A DNA stretch of 64,000 nucleotides from Oxalobacter formigenes. GTDB taxonomy: Bacteria > Pseudomonadota > Gammaproteobacteria > Burkholderiales > Burkholderiaceae_D. The translations under genes were made by a program, and so were the position numbers. Positions within the stretch are counted from its first letter, which is position 1; the number at the start of each line of letters is the position of its first letter. Location of the stretch: positions 28,716 through 92,715 of the forward strand of contig JAMPAN010000001.1 in NCBI GenBank assembly GCA_023667225.1. The letters run 5' to 3'. Below the pieces are notes generated by a model. It searched no databases, was not told the origin of the DNA, and saw nothing but the letters and a program-made list of their open reading frames with translations. Below, piece after piece: positions 10,066 to 27,013 of the stretch.

Positions 10066-10452
10066 TCAACCTTTTGCAGCAGCCTTCGCCCGCTTGGCGC
10101 CGTATTTTGAACGGGCCTGCTTGCGGTCTTTCACCCCCTGCGTATCCAGCGAACCGCGCACCATATGGTAGCGCACGCCAGGCAAGTCCTTGACACGGCC
10201 GCCGCGCAGCAACACAACGCTGTGCTCCTGCAAATTATGGCCTTCGCCGCCAATATACGAAATAACCTCAAAACCATTGGTCAGGCGCACTTTGGCAACC
10301 TTACGCAAAGCCGAATTCGGTTTTTTCGGCGTAGTAGTATAAACACGTGTGCAAACGCCGCGTTTTTGAGGACAATTTTCCAGCGCAGGCGATTTGCTCT
10401 TCACCTTCACGGAAACACGCGGCTTGCGAATCAATTGATTGATGGTTGGCAT
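10066..10452 (-). CDS. rpsL: 30S ribosomal protein S12
   Basis: S12 sits at the decoding centre and governs accuracy. The 128-residue product has NQLIRKPR at the start, the [21 protein letters not shown] segment containing the Lys linked to streptomycin response near residue 43, and [30 protein letters not shown] with the second such Lys near residue 88. Both lysines are the wild-type residues. It is the first gene of the str operon, about 150 bases downstream of a strong promoter. Confidence 0.98.
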   Translation of the reverse strand: MPTINQLIRKPRVSVKVKSKSPALENCPQKRGVCTRVYTTTPKKPNSALRKVAKVRLTNGFEVISYIGGEGHNLQEHSVVLLRGGRVKDLPGVRYHMVRGSLDTQGVKDRKQARSKYGAKRAKAAAKG

Positions 10453-10607
10453 CGATCTTTCCAGCTATAAATTCATATCAAATCCCGGCCGCATCCAATC
10501 ACGCCGGGGACTCTAAGGAGAAACTGTCTGACTGCCAGACGAATGCTTTTCGCAAACAACACCAACGGAAAGCAACGCCTGTTCAAGGCATACATTGAAA
10601 ATCAGCA

Positions 10608-10636
10608 ATTCTAAACCGCCCCTTGGCTGAAGTCAA
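10608..10636 (-). promoter_or_regulatory. str operon promoter
   Basis: On the minus strand TTGACT and TAGAAT are separated by exactly 17 bases, a near-consensus housekeeping promoter. It lies between the rpoC terminator and rpsL, giving a leader of roughly 150 bases, and probably drives rpsL-rpsG-fusA-tuf and perhaps the S10 genes. Confidence 0.75.
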
Positions 10637-10681
10637 TTCCCCCGTTCCATATTGGAAAACATGCAACAAAAAAACCATGAT

Positions 10682-10713
10682 AAAAAAGGCCCTCCTTCCC
10701 GGAAGGCCTTTTC
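10682..10713 (-). terminator. Terminator downstream of rpoC
   Basis: Read on the minus strand, AAGGCC-TTCC and GGAAG-GGGCCTT form a strong hairpin with a small bulge, followed directly by a TTTTTTA tract. It begins about 22 bases past the rpoC stop codon and separates rpoBC from the str promoter. Confidence 0.8.
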
Positions 10714-10735
10714 CAGGCCGGATTTATCCAACCTG

Positions 10736-14983
<4,248 letters not shown>

Positions 14984-15051
14984 ATCTCACTCCGGTTAGG
15001 GTGTGTACACAGCGGGAACCCTTCCTGAAAAGCCATCCCCGCTGACTTGCT

Positions 15052-19158
<4,107 letters not shown>

Positions 19159-19308
19159 GGACACTCCGTGAGTGGCTGAAGGATGGAAAATTCAGATTTC
19201 AGGTCAACACCGCCATTGAACCGGAAAACTCAAGTTTCAATCCCTCACATCATTTCATCAACCCGGCCGCAACCCAAAGACCAGGACATGACAGATAAAC
19301 GAAAGAAT

Positions 19309-19353
19309 GAGCCAGAGCTGAACCTCTCATTATAAAGGGTTCAGCCGTGGCTC
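19309..19353 (-). promoter_or_regulatory. Long hairpin in the rplL-rpoB gap
   Basis: GAGCCA-CG-GCTGAACC pairs with GGTTCAGC-TC-TGGCTC around a 13-base loop, giving a roughly 16-base stem with one internal two-base mismatch. On the minus strand it is followed by ATTCTTTCG, so a T tract is lacking. In E. coli the same gap holds an attenuator and an RNase III processing hairpin that set the ratio of L7/L12 to RpoBC. A similar role here is inferred from position and shape. Confidence 0.6.
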
Positions 19354-19385
19354 TACTACAGCCAAATTGTAAGAAATTGCAAAAA

Positions 19386-19769
19386 TTACTTGATTTCGAC
19401 TTTTGCGCCGGCGTCTTCCAGTTTCTTCTTGGCTTCTTCTGCTTCAGCCTTGGAAACACCCTCCTTAACCGGCTTCGGAGCGGAATCAACCATATCCTTG
19501 GCTTCCTTCAGGCCCAGCCCGGTAATTTCGCGGACAGCCTTAATAACGCCAACCTTGTTGGAACCAAATTCAGCCAGAACAACCGTAAATTCAGTTTGCT
19601 CCTCAGCAGCGCCGCCAGCAGCGCCGCCAGCAGCGCCAGCCGGGCCTGCAACTGCCATAGCAGCAGCGGAAACGCCAAATTTTTCCTCAAAAGCCTTTAC
19701 CAGATCATTCAACTCCATGACAGACATGGCGCCTACGGCTTCCAGAATGTCCTCTTTGCTTATTGCCAT
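19386..19769 (-). CDS. rplL: 50S ribosomal protein L7/L12
   Basis: Stalk protein that recruits translational GTPases. The 127-residue product has the N-terminal dimerisation domain (residues 1-33), an Ala/Gly-rich hinge containing GAAGGAAGGAA, and the C-terminal factor-binding domain with [21 protein letters not shown]. The hinge is coded by short near-tandem repeats, so its length could vary. It follows rplJ after 79 bases, and a hairpin separates it from rpoB. Confidence 0.98.
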   Translation of the reverse strand: MAISKEDILEAVGAMSVMELNDLVKAFEEKFGVSAAAMAVAGPAGAAGGAAGGAAEEQTEFTVVLAEFGSNKVGVIKAVREITGLGLKEAKDMVDSAPKPVKEGVSKAEAEEAKKKLEDAGAKVEIK

Positions 19770-19848
19770 TTGAAACTCCTCAAAATATGAAATTCATGTC
19801 GGTTCTGACGCAAAGCGCAAAACAAATTGCGCCTTCGGGAAAAACAGC

Positions 19849-20346
19849 TTAGGCTGCTTCCGCCTCCTTCTGCGCTGCCAGCGCTGCCAGGCCGCGCGCA
19901 AAGCTTGCCACCGGCGCCTGCATAACCCCCATCAACTGGGAGAGCAGCACTTCCCGGCTCGGAATATTCGCCAGCGCACTCACGCCGGCCTTATCCAGCC
20001 TTTTTCCCGCATAACTGCCGCTTCGGATAACGAGCATATCGTTGCTTTTGGCAAAATCCTGCAAAACCTTTGCTGCGGCAACGGCATCCTTGGACATGGA
20101 ATAAATCAGCGGTCCTGTCATATCGGAAGCCAGGTCGGCAAATACCGTCCCTTCCACAGCACGGCGGGCAAGCGTATTCTTCAGAACACGCAGATACACC
20201 CCCTGCTCGCGTGCCTTGGCGCGCAATTGCGTCATGTCACCAACCTGGATACCACGATATTCGGCCAGAACCAGAGTTTCCGTCTGCGCCAATTGTGCGC
20301 TGACTTCCTCAACGACGGCCTTTTTGTCACTCAGATTGAGACCCAC
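19849..20346 (-). CDS. rplJ: 50S ribosomal protein L10
   Basis: L10 anchors L7/L12 dimers to the ribosome and in E. coli represses its own operon through the mRNA leader. The chosen GTG at 20346 follows a TGGAGG ribosome binding site and gives 165 residues starting (M)[18 protein letters not shown], the family form; the frame is open 17 codons further upstream without similarity. The C-terminal helix [18 protein letters not shown] is the stalk-binding part. Confidence 0.95.
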   Translation of the reverse strand: MGLNLSDKKAVVEEVSAQLAQTETLVLAEYRGIQVGDMTQLRAKAREQGVYLRVLKNTLARRAVEGTVFADLASDMTGPLIYSMSKDAVAAAKVLQDFAKSNDMLVIRSGSYAGKRLDKAGVSALANIPSREVLLSQLMGVMQAPVASFARGLAALAAQKEAEAA

Positions 20347-20519
20347 GGTCAACCTCCAAAAATAGTGCATCAATACCTGAAGCAGGCACCTTCGCACCAG
20401 TTTAATACACGGTGTCCAAAGTTAGGAGTTTACTGCCGGCATCATTCGCCTGAAACTGCAAAACCTGCTTGGGCTCACCATCTGCGCCGGGTCAGAAAAA
20501 AACCTTTCCTGTTTTAACC

Positions 20520-20543
20520 GGCAGCCTGTGCATACAGGCTGCC
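20520..20543 (-). promoter_or_regulatory. Perfect inverted repeat in the rplA-rplJ gap
   Basis: GGCAGCCTGT and ACAGGCTGCC flank a 4-base loop. It lies in the 290-base gap between rplA and rplJ, where the L10 leader and rplJL promoter are expected. The T run on the minus strand comes only about 18 bases later, so it is not a standard terminator. It could be part of the autoregulatory leader or a partial terminator between rplKA and rplJL. Confidence 0.45.
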
Positions 20544-20636
20544 AGCCCAGCGGTCTTTGATTGCCCGAACCGGCACAACCGCCCGGCCCGGCCCAAAGTC
20601 CTGCCCGGCCCATCAAAGCCGGGACTTCATTCATCA

Positions 20637-21332
20637 TCAGGCAGCAAGCGTCGCCTGATCCACCTTCACGCCGGCGCCCATCGTCGAGGAAAGCGATATC
20701 TTCTTGACATACGCCCCCTTGCTGCTTGCCGGCTTGGCCTTGATCAACGCATCCATCAAGGCATTAATATTGGCCTTCAAATCGGCATCCGAAAACGAAC
20801 GGCGGCCAACAGACGCATGGATAATACCCGCCCGGTCAGTTCTGTATTGAATCTGGCCGCCCTTGGCATTCTTAACAGCCTGCGCCACATCAGGCGTTAC
20901 CGTACCCACACGCGGGTTCGGCATCAGACCGCGCGGACCAAGAATCTGCCCCAGCGCACCGACAACCCGCATGGCATCCGGCGAAGCAATCACCACATCA
21001 AACGGCATATCGCCGGCCTTGATACGATCCGCCAGATCTTCCATACCCACAATATCAGCGCCGGCTTCCTTGGCCAGATCAGCCTTTTCGCCCGTCGCAA
21101 AAACAGCCACCCGCACTTCCTTGCCCGTACCGGCAGGCAAAACAACCGAACCGCGGACAACCTGATCAGACTTCCGGGGATCCACGCCAAGCTGAACCGC
21201 AATATCAATAGATTCATTAAACTTGGCAGTTGCAAATTCCTTCAACAGCGCCAGCGCCTCATCCACCGGATACAGCTTGTTGCGGTCAACCTTTTCCTTG
21301 AAGGCACGCACCCTCTTCGATACTTTAGCCAT
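20637..21332 (-). CDS. rplA: 50S ribosomal protein L1
   Basis: L1 forms the mobile stalk at the E site and in E. coli represses rplKA translation. The 231-residue product has [24 protein letters not shown] near residues 36-59 and [15 protein letters not shown] near 126-140. Its ATG overlaps the rplK stop by one base (TAATG), so the two are translationally coupled. Length is normal. Confidence 0.98.
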   Translation of the reverse strand: MAKVSKRVRAFKEKVDRNKLYPVDEALALLKEFATAKFNESIDIAVQLGVDPRKSDQVVRGSVVLPAGTGKEVRVAVFATGEKADLAKEAGADIVGMEDLADRIKAGDMPFDVVIASPDAMRVVGALGQILGPRGLMPNPRVGTVTPDVAQAVKNAKGGQIQYRTDRAGIIHASVGRRSFSDADLKANINALMDALIKAKPASSKGAYVKKISLSSTMGAGVKVDQATLAA

Positions 21333-21763
21333 TACATCCCCTCCACTGTAATACCCATGGACCGGGCAGAACCGGCAAGCGTACGTACCGCCGCCTCAAG
21401 ATCGGCCGCCGTCAGATCAGGCTGCTTGGTTTTCGCAATTTCCTCTATCTGTGCGCGGGTAATCGACCCCACCTTGTCGGCATTCGGCCTTTGAGAGCCC
21501 TTTTCAATGCCTGCAGCCTTCTTGATCAGGAAGGTTGCAGGCGGCGTTTTCATCACAAAAGAAAAGGACTTATCCGCATAAGCCGTAATCACAACAGGGA
21601 TCGGCATCCCCGCTTCATAGTTTTGCGTCTGCGCGTTAAACGCCTTGCAAAACTCCATAATATTCAGACCACGCTGACCCAGAGCCGGGCCGATAGGGGG
21701 AGAAGGATTGGCTTTACCCGCTGGCACCTGCAGCTTGATATAGCCGGCAATTTTTTTGGCCAT
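21332..21763 (-). CDS. rplK: 50S ribosomal protein L11
   Basis: L11 forms the GTPase-associated centre with 23S rRNA and is needed for RelA activation. The ATG at 21763 ([20 protein letters not shown]) gives 143 residues, the family length; the 14-residue upstream extension is rejected. The [16 protein letters not shown] motif and C-terminal rRNA-binding domain are intact. It lies 105 bases downstream of nusG. Confidence 0.98.
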   Translation of the reverse strand: MAKKIAGYIKLQVPAGKANPSPPIGPALGQRGLNIMEFCKAFNAQTQNYEAGMPIPVVITAYADKSFSFVMKTPPATFLIKKAAGIEKGSQRPNADKVGSITRAQIEEIAKTKQPDLTAADLEAAVRTLAGSARSMGITVEGM

Positions 21764-21868
21764 ATTATTTCCTGTTTTTAATGAGTCATAACGCCCGGAC
21801 AGCAAGCCGGACTCCTCTTGCCGGTTTTACGGCACTTCTGCCGCAGCGTACCGGACAAACGCAAAAAA

Positions 21869-22468
21869 CTAAACCTTTTCCACCTGGCCAAATTCAAGTT
21901 CGACAGGTGTAGAACGCCCAAAAATCGTCACCAGAACGCGAAGACGCGATTTTTCATAATTGACTTCTTCAACATTCCCGTTGAAATCGGCAAACGGCCC
22001 CTCCTTGATGCGCACCAGCTCGCCCACCTCATAAGAAACCTTGGGCCTCGGCTTATCCACACCATCCTGCATCTGCTGAAGCAACTTGTCAATTTCATGC
22101 TGCGGAATAGGGGTAGGCCGGTTCGACTTTCCTCCGATAAAGCCGGTAATCTTTGGCGTATTCCTGACCAAATGCCAGGTTTCGTCCGTCATCTCCATTT
22201 CAACCAGGATATACCCAGGGAAAAACCGGCGCTCCGTCACCGACTTCTGACCAGCCTTTACCTCAACCACCTCTTCCGTCGGCACCAATATCTCGCCAAA
22301 ACGGTCTTTCATACCCATGCGTTCAACACGCTCAAGCAAAGCGCGCCGGACACTTTTCTCCATACCGGAATAGGCATGCACCACATACCAGCGCTTCTTG
22401 TCAGAAGCCGCGCCGCCAGCATTCGAAGCTGCTGCGGCATTCAATCCTTCCTGGCGTTCTTCGTTCAT
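21869..22468 (-). CDS. nusG: Transcription elongation/antitermination factor NusG
   Basis: NusG binds the RNA polymerase clamp and couples it to S10 or Rho. The 199-residue product has a 24-residue polar/Ala-rich N-terminal extension, the NGN domain ([16 protein letters not shown], then [10 protein letters not shown]) and the C-terminal KOW domain with [18 protein letters not shown]. The start overlaps secE by 4 bases. A later start within the extension cannot be excluded. Confidence 0.97.
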   Translation of the reverse strand: MNEERQEGLNAAAASNAGGAASDKKRWYVVHAYSGMEKSVRRALLERVERMGMKDRFGEILVPTEEVVEVKAGQKSVTERRFFPGYILVEMEMTDETWHLVRNTPKITGFIGGKSNRPTPIPQHEIDKLLQQMQDGVDKPRPKVSYEVGELVRIKEGPFADFNGNVEEVNYEKSRLRVLVTIFGRSTPVELEFGQVEKV

Positions 22469-22818
22469 TGTCTATTCCAGCCCAGTATGAAATCGTACAA
22501 AACCACTTCCAGCACCTTATCCGTCCCAAAAAGGAAAAGCGCCATCACAATCGCGAAACCAAATACAATAGCCGTTACCCGGAGCGCATCCTTGCGCTCC
22601 GGCCAGACAACCTTTCTTGTCTCGCGAACAGACTCACGCGCAAAAACAAGAAAATCCCTGCCCGTTTCAGAAAACCAGGCAATAACCGCCCCTGCCGCCA
22701 GGCCGAAAACCAAAACACCGGCACGCATAAACACAGGCCGGGCGGCAAGCAAATAATACCCTACAATACCTGCGACGCAGGCCGCAAGCGCGATGATTAT
22801 CTTAATTTTATCGTTCAT
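22465..22818 (-). CDS. secE: Preprotein translocase subunit SecE
   Basis: SecE clamps SecY in the inner-membrane translocon. The ATG at 22818 gives 117 residues with three predicted membrane segments (about 7-25, 31-48, 88-110), as in the three-span proteobacterial form. The amphipathic helix with [16 protein letters not shown] near residues 65-80 is the conserved core. The frame extends upstream over the tRNA-Trp gene, which is rejected. It overlaps nusG by 4 bases. Confidence 0.96.
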   Translation of the reverse strand: MNDKIKIIIALAACVAGIVGYYLLAARPVFMRAGVLVFGLAAGAVIAWFSETGRDFLVFARESVRETRKVVWPERKDALRVTAIVFGFAIVMALFLFGTDKVLEVVLYDFILGWNRQ

Positions 22819-22875
22819 GATGCCTGCAAATCCGCACAGCGCAACCCGCCCATCCCGTTCACACTCACGCGCACC

Positions 22876-22951
22876 TGGCAGGGGAGGAGGGACTCGAACC
22901 CCCAACTTTCGGTTTTGGAGACCGACGCTCTACCAATTGAACTACTCCCCT
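22876..22951 (-). tRNA. tRNA-Trp (CCA anticodon)
   Basis: The 76-base cloverleaf has a 7-bp acceptor stem AGGGGAG/CTCCCCT, D loop with AATTGGTAGAG, anticodon loop CTCCAAA giving CCA, T loop GGTTCGAGTCC, discriminator G and an encoded CCA end. It lies between tuf copy 2 and secE, the usual betaproteobacterial position. Confidence 0.97.
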
Positions 22952-22984
22952 ATGCGCACGAAACTGCTTTTAACAGGCCGCTTT

Positions 22985-24181
22985 CTTACTCCATAATCTT
23001 GGAGACCACGCCGGCGCCGACAGTTCTGCCGCCTTCACGGATGGCGAAGCGCAAGCCTTCTTCCATAGCCACCGGCGAAATGAGTTTGACGGTGATGGAA
23101 ACATTGTCTCCCGGCATGACCATTTCTTTGTCTTTGGGCAATTCAACGGATCCGGTGACGTCTGTTGTCCTGAAGTAGAATTGCGGCCGGTAGTTGTTGA
23201 AGAAGGGGGTATGACGGCCTCCTTCGTCTTTGGACAAAACGTAGATTTCTCCGGTAAAGTGGCTGTGCGGCTTGATGGAGCCGGGTTTGGCCAGCACCTG
23301 GCCGCGCTCGACTTCTTCTCTCTTGGTGCCGCGCAGCAGTACGCCGATGTTGTCGCCTGCCTGCCCCTGATCAAGGAGTTTTCTGAACATTTCCACGCCG
23401 GTGCAGGTGGTCTTGGCGGTTTCTCTGATGCCGACAATTTCGATTTCTTCGCCTACTTTGATGACGCCGCGTTCTACACGCCCGGTAACAACGGTGCCGC
23501 GCCCGGAGATGGAGAAGACGTCTTCTACGGGCATAAGGAAGGTGCCGTCTACGGCGCGCTCCGGCTCAGGGATGTAGGTGTCCAAGGCTTCTGCCAGGGA
23601 AAGGATGGATTGTTCGCCCAGTTCGCCTGTGTCGCCTTCGAGCGCCAGTTTGGCGGAGCCTTTGATGATAGGGGTGTCGTCTCCGGGAAATTCGTAGCGG
23701 GAGAGAAGTTCGCGCACTTCCATTTCTACGAGTTCGAGGAGTTCTGCGTCATCTACCATGTCGCATTTGTTGAGGTAGACGATGATGTAGGGTACGCCTA
23801 CCTGGCGGGCCAGCAGGATGTGTTCGCGGGTCTGGGGCATGGGGCCGTCTGCCGCAGAGCAAACGAGGATGGCACCGTCCATTTGGGCTGCGCCGGTGAT
23901 CATGTTTTTGATGTAGTCGGCGTGCCCAGGGCAGTCTACGTGGGCGTAGTGGCGGTTGGCGGTTTCGTATTCTACGTGGGAGGTGTTGATGGTGATGCCA
24001 CGGGCTTTTTCTTCGGGCGCCGCATCAATCTGGTCGTAGTCTTTGGCTTCGCCTCCGTATTTCTTGGCCAGTATGGTGGCTATCGCTGCCGTCAGGGTGG
24101 TCTTGCCGTGGTCTACGTGACCAATTGTGCCTACGTTGACGTGCGGCTTTGTCCTCTCAAATTTGCTCTTTGCCATGGTTG
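22985..24181. repeat. tuf direct repeat, copy 2
   Basis: Partner of 5988-7184, same orientation, 1197 bases. Outside the repeat the flanks share nothing: tRNA-Trp on one side and tRNA-Thr on the other, against rpsJ and fusA for copy 1. Confidence 0.95.
22986..24176 (-). CDS. tuf: Elongation factor Tu, copy 2
   Basis: The 396-residue protein is identical to copy 1, with the same GTPase motifs (GHVDHGKT at 19-26, [15 protein letters not shown]). It is the tufB-type copy, lying between tRNA-Thr and tRNA-Trp in a unit that begins with tRNA-Tyr and continues to secE-nusG. Transcription probably starts at the promoter before tRNA-Tyr and is processed around the tRNAs. Two loci allow high EF-Tu output from separate promoters. 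Confidence 0.99.
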   Translation of the reverse strand: MAKSKFERTKPHVNVGTIGHVDHGKTTLTAAIATILAKKYGGEAKDYDQIDAAPEEKARGITINTSHVEYETANRHYAHVDCPGHADYIKNMITGAAQMDGAILVCSAADGPMPQTREHILLARQVGVPYIIVYLNKCDMVDDAELLELVEMEVRELLSRYEFPGDDTPIIKGSAKLALEGDTGELGEQSILSLAEALDTYIPEPERAVDGTFLMPVEDVFSISGRGTVVTGRVERGVIKVGEEIEIVGIRETAKTTCTGVEMFRKLLDQGQAGDNIGVLLRGTKREEVERGQVLAKPGSIKPHSHFTGEIYVLSKDEGGRHTPFFNNYRPQFYFRTTDVTGSVELPKDKEMVMPGDNVSITVKLISPVAMEEGLRFAIREGGRTVGAGVVSKIME

Positions 24182-24251
24182 ACTCCTCACGAATAAATTG
24201 GGAATCGGGCGCGGCCCGGCCTCCCTACCTGCTGCCTCATTCAATAATCAA

Positions 24252-24326
<75 letters not shown>

Positions 24327-24348
24327 CTTGAACCCGCACGGCAAAAAC

Positions 24349-24422
24349 TGGAGCGGGCGAAGGGAATCGAACCCTCATCTTAAGCTTGGAAGGCTTCGGC
24401 TCTACCATTGAGCTACACCCGC
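24349..24422 (-). tRNA. tRNA-Gly (TCC anticodon)
   Basis: The 74-base cloverleaf has acceptor stem GCGGGTG/CGCCCGC (one G-T type pair), anticodon loop CTTCCAA giving TCC, T arm GAGGGTTCGATTCCC and an encoded CCA. It is the middle gene of the Tyr-Gly-Thr cluster. Confidence 0.97.
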
Positions 24423-24462
24423 CTGATCTTTCCACTTCAGTTAAAACCGGATTGGTATTCTT

Positions 24463-24548
24463 TGGTGGAGGGGGCTGGATTCGAACCAGCGTACTCGTAA
24501 GAGGGCAGATTTACAGTCTGCTGCCTTTAACCACTCGGCCACCCCTCC
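24463..24548 (-). tRNA. tRNA-Tyr (GTA anticodon)
   Basis: The 86-base class II tRNA has acceptor stem GGAGGGG/CCCCTCC, the anticodon loop CTGTAAA giving GTA, a long variable arm (CCCTCTTACGAGTAC) and an encoded CCA. It is the first gene of the tRNA-tuf-secE-nusG unit, about 8 bases downstream of the expected transcription start. Confidence 0.97.
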
Positions 24549-24562
24549 GCAAGGAACCTCAA

Positions 24563-24592
24563 ATTATGCAACCACTCCTGTCTTTATGTCAA
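24563..24592 (-). promoter_or_regulatory. Promoter of the tRNA-Tyr/Gly/Thr-tuf unit
   Basis: On the minus strand a perfect TTGACA is followed after 18 bases by CATAAT. The -10 ends 15 bases before the mature tRNA-Tyr 5' end, giving a short leader as expected for a tRNA operon. No other housekeeping-type match as good was seen in this gap. Confidence 0.75.
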
Positions 24593-24748
24593 TGGCCAAA
24601 TCACATTTTAGCCATTAAATTGGTAAACCAGACCAGAACCGCTCGTGGCAAACCTGCCCGTCCTTCCCGCTGCAGGCAAAAACCGCCGTCCGATGCAAGA
24701 AAAGGTTATCATAACCGCTTTCAGCCCCAAAATGCAAAAAAAGAAACC

Positions 24749-24862
24749 ATGTCCGATTCCAACAAGCCCAAAAACAGTTTCATTACACGCGCCTTCAGGG
24801 CCGTCGCCATTTTTTTCCTGATCATGGCCGCTTATTATTTTGCAAAAGCCTGGCTCAAATAA
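24749..24862 (+). CDS. Possible 37-residue single-span membrane protein
   Basis: The small frame begins MSDSNKPKNSFITRAFRAVA and continues with a hydrophobic stretch (residues about 17-31, AVAIFFLIMAAYYFA), ending AKAWLK. A polar N-terminus, one membrane span and a basic end are typical of small inner-membrane proteins. The ribosome binding site is weak (an A-rich AAAGAAA). It lies alone in the 338-base gap between tRNA-Tyr and dacB, transcribed toward dacB's 3' end. I recognise no family; it may be a chance frame. Apart from this frame and the tRNA promoter, I see nothing else in that gap. Confidence 0.35.
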   Translation: MSDSNKPKNSFITRAFRAVAIFFLIMAAYYFAKAWLK

Positions 24863-24886
24863 TACCGCCAGGCAGCGCCGCCGGCA

Positions 24887-26359
24887 TCAACCACGGTCAT
24901 GCACCCATTCCAGCAAGGCATCTCTTGCCCTGCTGCCCAAAGCCGCATGGGAATGGTTGACAATAAAAACGACCGCATACCGCTGCCCCGACGCCGCCAG
25001 CACATAACCGGCAATAGCGCGCACATCCTGAATACTGCCGGTTTTCAGATGCGCTTTCCCTGCTACACTGCTTTGCCTCATACTGCCGGCCAGCGTCCCG
25101 TCCCGCCCCGCCACCGGCAGCGATGCCATCAGCTCCGGCATCACAGCCGAACGATAAGCCGCCGCCAAAACATCTCCCATCGTCCTGGGAGAAATACGCT
25201 CAATCCGCGACAACCCCGATCCATTTTCAATATAAAGATCCTGAATGGAAATCCCCCGCGATGCCAAAAAAGCCCGGATGGCAAACGCACCTTTTTCCGG
25301 GCTGGCCGGTTCATTTAACGAAGGAGACCCCGCCGTTATCAAGACCTGCCGCGCCATCACATTATTGCTGTACTTATTGATATCGCGCACCACTTCGCTT
25401 AAGGGAGAAGACTGCCACTCCTCCAGCAAATAGGCATTCCCGTCCACGCGGCTTTCCCTCACCCCTCCCGAAAAAGACCCGCCCAGCGCCTTCCACATCC
25501 CGGCAAATACCGCCCGAAAAAAAGCAGAACGATCCATCGTAGCCGGAGAAACCAGCCAGGTCTGATCACCGCAAGCCAACGGATATTCCCCGTCAAATAC
25601 TGCCTCCCTCTCCGAAAAATGCAGCTTTATCCCCTGTTGCCATGCCTGGCACCTCCCCGTATCTGTCAGCGCCGGCGGGACAATCGCCACGCCATCCATC
25701 TCTGGAACCGTCTGCACATGAACCGTTCCCTCCAGGCCATCAGGCCTGAAAAGCACCTCCACAACATGCTGGTTCAAAAGCAGCGCGTCAGGGCCTGCGT
25801 TATAAGGCTTAAAAGGATCATTATCAAAAGCGCCCGGATCAAAAAAACGCTCCTCAAACACCCCGCGATCCAGCACCAGATCCCCGCGAATATCGCGAAT
25901 CCCCCTTGACCGCAACCGCTGCAAAAGCACCCACAAATCTTCCAGCCTGAAAGCAGGATCACCGCCCCCCTTAAAAATAAGATCCCCGTTCAATACCTCG
26001 CCATCTATAGAGCCCCTCGCATATACCGCCGTCTTCCAGCGATAAGCCGGCCCCAGTATTTCCAGCGCCGAATACGTCGTCACCACCTTCATTGTGGAAG
26101 CCGGCATATAAGGCGTATCCTCATTTAACGCAAATACCGGAAGCCGGGCAGCACCGCCATCAGAAAGCGGCTGAACATAAATCCCCACCGCCTCAACCGG
26201 AATATCTGCCCGTTTCAGTTCCCTTGCCACCGGCTCTGGCAACGCCGTTTTATCCTGCGCTGCGCCGCCCTGCGGCCACAGCGTAAAAAACGCCAACAAA
26301 CAACACCATACCTGCCTGCAAATACTTGCGCAGCCCAAAGCCGCTGCTCTGCCTTTCAT
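24887..26359 (-). CDS. dacB: D-alanyl-D-alanine carboxypeptidase/endopeptidase (PBP4 family)
   Basis: Periplasmic serine peptidase of the S13 family that trims or cleaves D-Ala cross-links in peptidoglycan. From the ATG at 26359 it is 490 residues with a signal peptide (residues 1-34; hydrophobic VWCCLLAFFTLWP, likely cut after GGAA). The three penicillin-binding motifs are present: STMK at residues 88-91, SNN in NKYSNNVMARQ, and KTG in HLKTGSIQDV. The ATG at 26365 is nearly as good; AGGGAG lies 8 bases before the one chosen. It diverges from feoA across a 276-base AT-rich gap. Confidence 0.92.
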   Translation of the reverse strand: MKGRAAALGCASICRQVWCCLLAFFTLWPQGGAAQDKTALPEPVARELKRADIPVEAVGIYVQPLSDGGAARLPVFALNEDTPYMPASTMKVVTTYSALEILGPAYRWKTAVYARGSIDGEVLNGDLIFKGGGDPAFRLEDLWVLLQRLRSRGIRDIRGDLVLDRGVFEERFFDPGAFDNDPFKPYNAGPDALLLNQHVVEVLFRPDGLEGTVHVQTVPEMDGVAIVPPALTDTGRCQAWQQGIKLHFSEREAVFDGEYPLACGDQTWLVSPATMDRSAFFRAVFAGMWKALGGSFSGGVRESRVDGNAYLLEEWQSSPLSEVVRDINKYSNNVMARQVLITAGSPSLNEPASPEKGAFAIRAFLASRGISIQDLYIENGSGLSRIERISPRTMGDVLAAAYRSAVMPELMASLPVAGRDGTLAGSMRQSSVAGKAHLKTGSIQDVRAIAGYVLAASGQRYAVVFIVNHSHAALGSRARDALLEWVHDRG

Positions 26360-26504
26360 TCCCATTACTCCCTGCTTCCTGCCATCCCTGCACACACCTT
26401 GCCGCTGCAAAAAAGGCAACAAACACCTTTCTTCCCTGACACCCCGAATTTTAATCATTTCACCAGCAATTCTGTATCAAACAGACAACAGGAAAAAGCA
26501 ACGC

Positions 26505-26570
26505 AAATAAAAATAATTCTTATTTACATTGCTTTTTTAATCAAGAATCATTATTATTTTTATCCATCAG
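26505..26570 (+). promoter_or_regulatory. AT-rich dyads upstream of feoA, Fur-box-like
   Basis: This stretch holds AAATAA-TTC-TTATTT (a 6-3-6 dyad at 26511-26525) and a second AATCATTATTATTTTTAT segment that resembles the AATCATTATC half of the classic Fur box. It lies 66-130 bases before feoA. Fur is encoded in this window. The match is partial, so Fur control is a reasonable guess from family knowledge only. Confidence 0.4.
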
Positions 26571-26635
26571 CCTTGCGGCATATCCAGCTTTCATACAATT
26601 ACATGCCGGATAACCGCATCAAGCCGGAGAATAAA

Positions 26636-26923
26636 ATGACATTTGATCCCCCAGTCCAGGCCAAGCAATTCTGTAACCTGACACAACTGAAAAAAGGCGA
26701 AAGCGCCACTGTTATGGGACTGGCACGGCCGGATGCCGGGCATCCGGCATCTTTCCATACACGTCTTATGGAACTGGGTTTTTTCCGGGGCGAAAAAGTA
26801 TCCGTCATCGCCGGAGCCCATTCCGACAAGGATCCTGTCGCAGTACGAATCGGCAACACCGCTTTTGCGCTGGGCAAGCCCGAAGCGGCCATGATTTACG
26901 TCATGCGGGAAACGCAAGCCTGA
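26636..26923 (+). CDS. feoA: Ferrous iron transport protein A
   Basis: FeoA is a small cytosolic SH3-like protein that assists the FeoB Fe(II) transporter. The ATG at 26636 follows GGAGA at good spacing and gives 95 residues; the frame is open upstream but that part is AT-rich and unlike FeoA. The FeoA core is seen in LKKGESATVMGL, RLMELGFFRGEKVSVI and DPVAVRIGNTAFALGKPEAAMIYV. It has an insertion (ARPDAGHPASFHT) before the conserved RLMELGF. The next gene carries a second FeoA domain. Confidence 0.92.
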   Translation: MTFDPPVQAKQFCNLTQLKKGESATVMGLARPDAGHPASFHTRLMELGFFRGEKVSVIAGAHSDKDPVAVRIGNTAFALGKPEAAMIYVMRETQA

Positions 26924-27013
26924 CCTGGGCAAAACACATCAACAAAAAAATGAGCGCTTCATCAAGTCTGTTCGATTTGCATTTCCTGTCTTTCTGGAAA
27001 AAAGGAGGAGACA

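Noticed and set aside
19600..19650. Short near-tandem repeats (AGCAGCGCCGCC-like)
   Set aside because: They code the Ala/Gly hinge of L7/L12 and need no other explanation; not a CRISPR or satellite.
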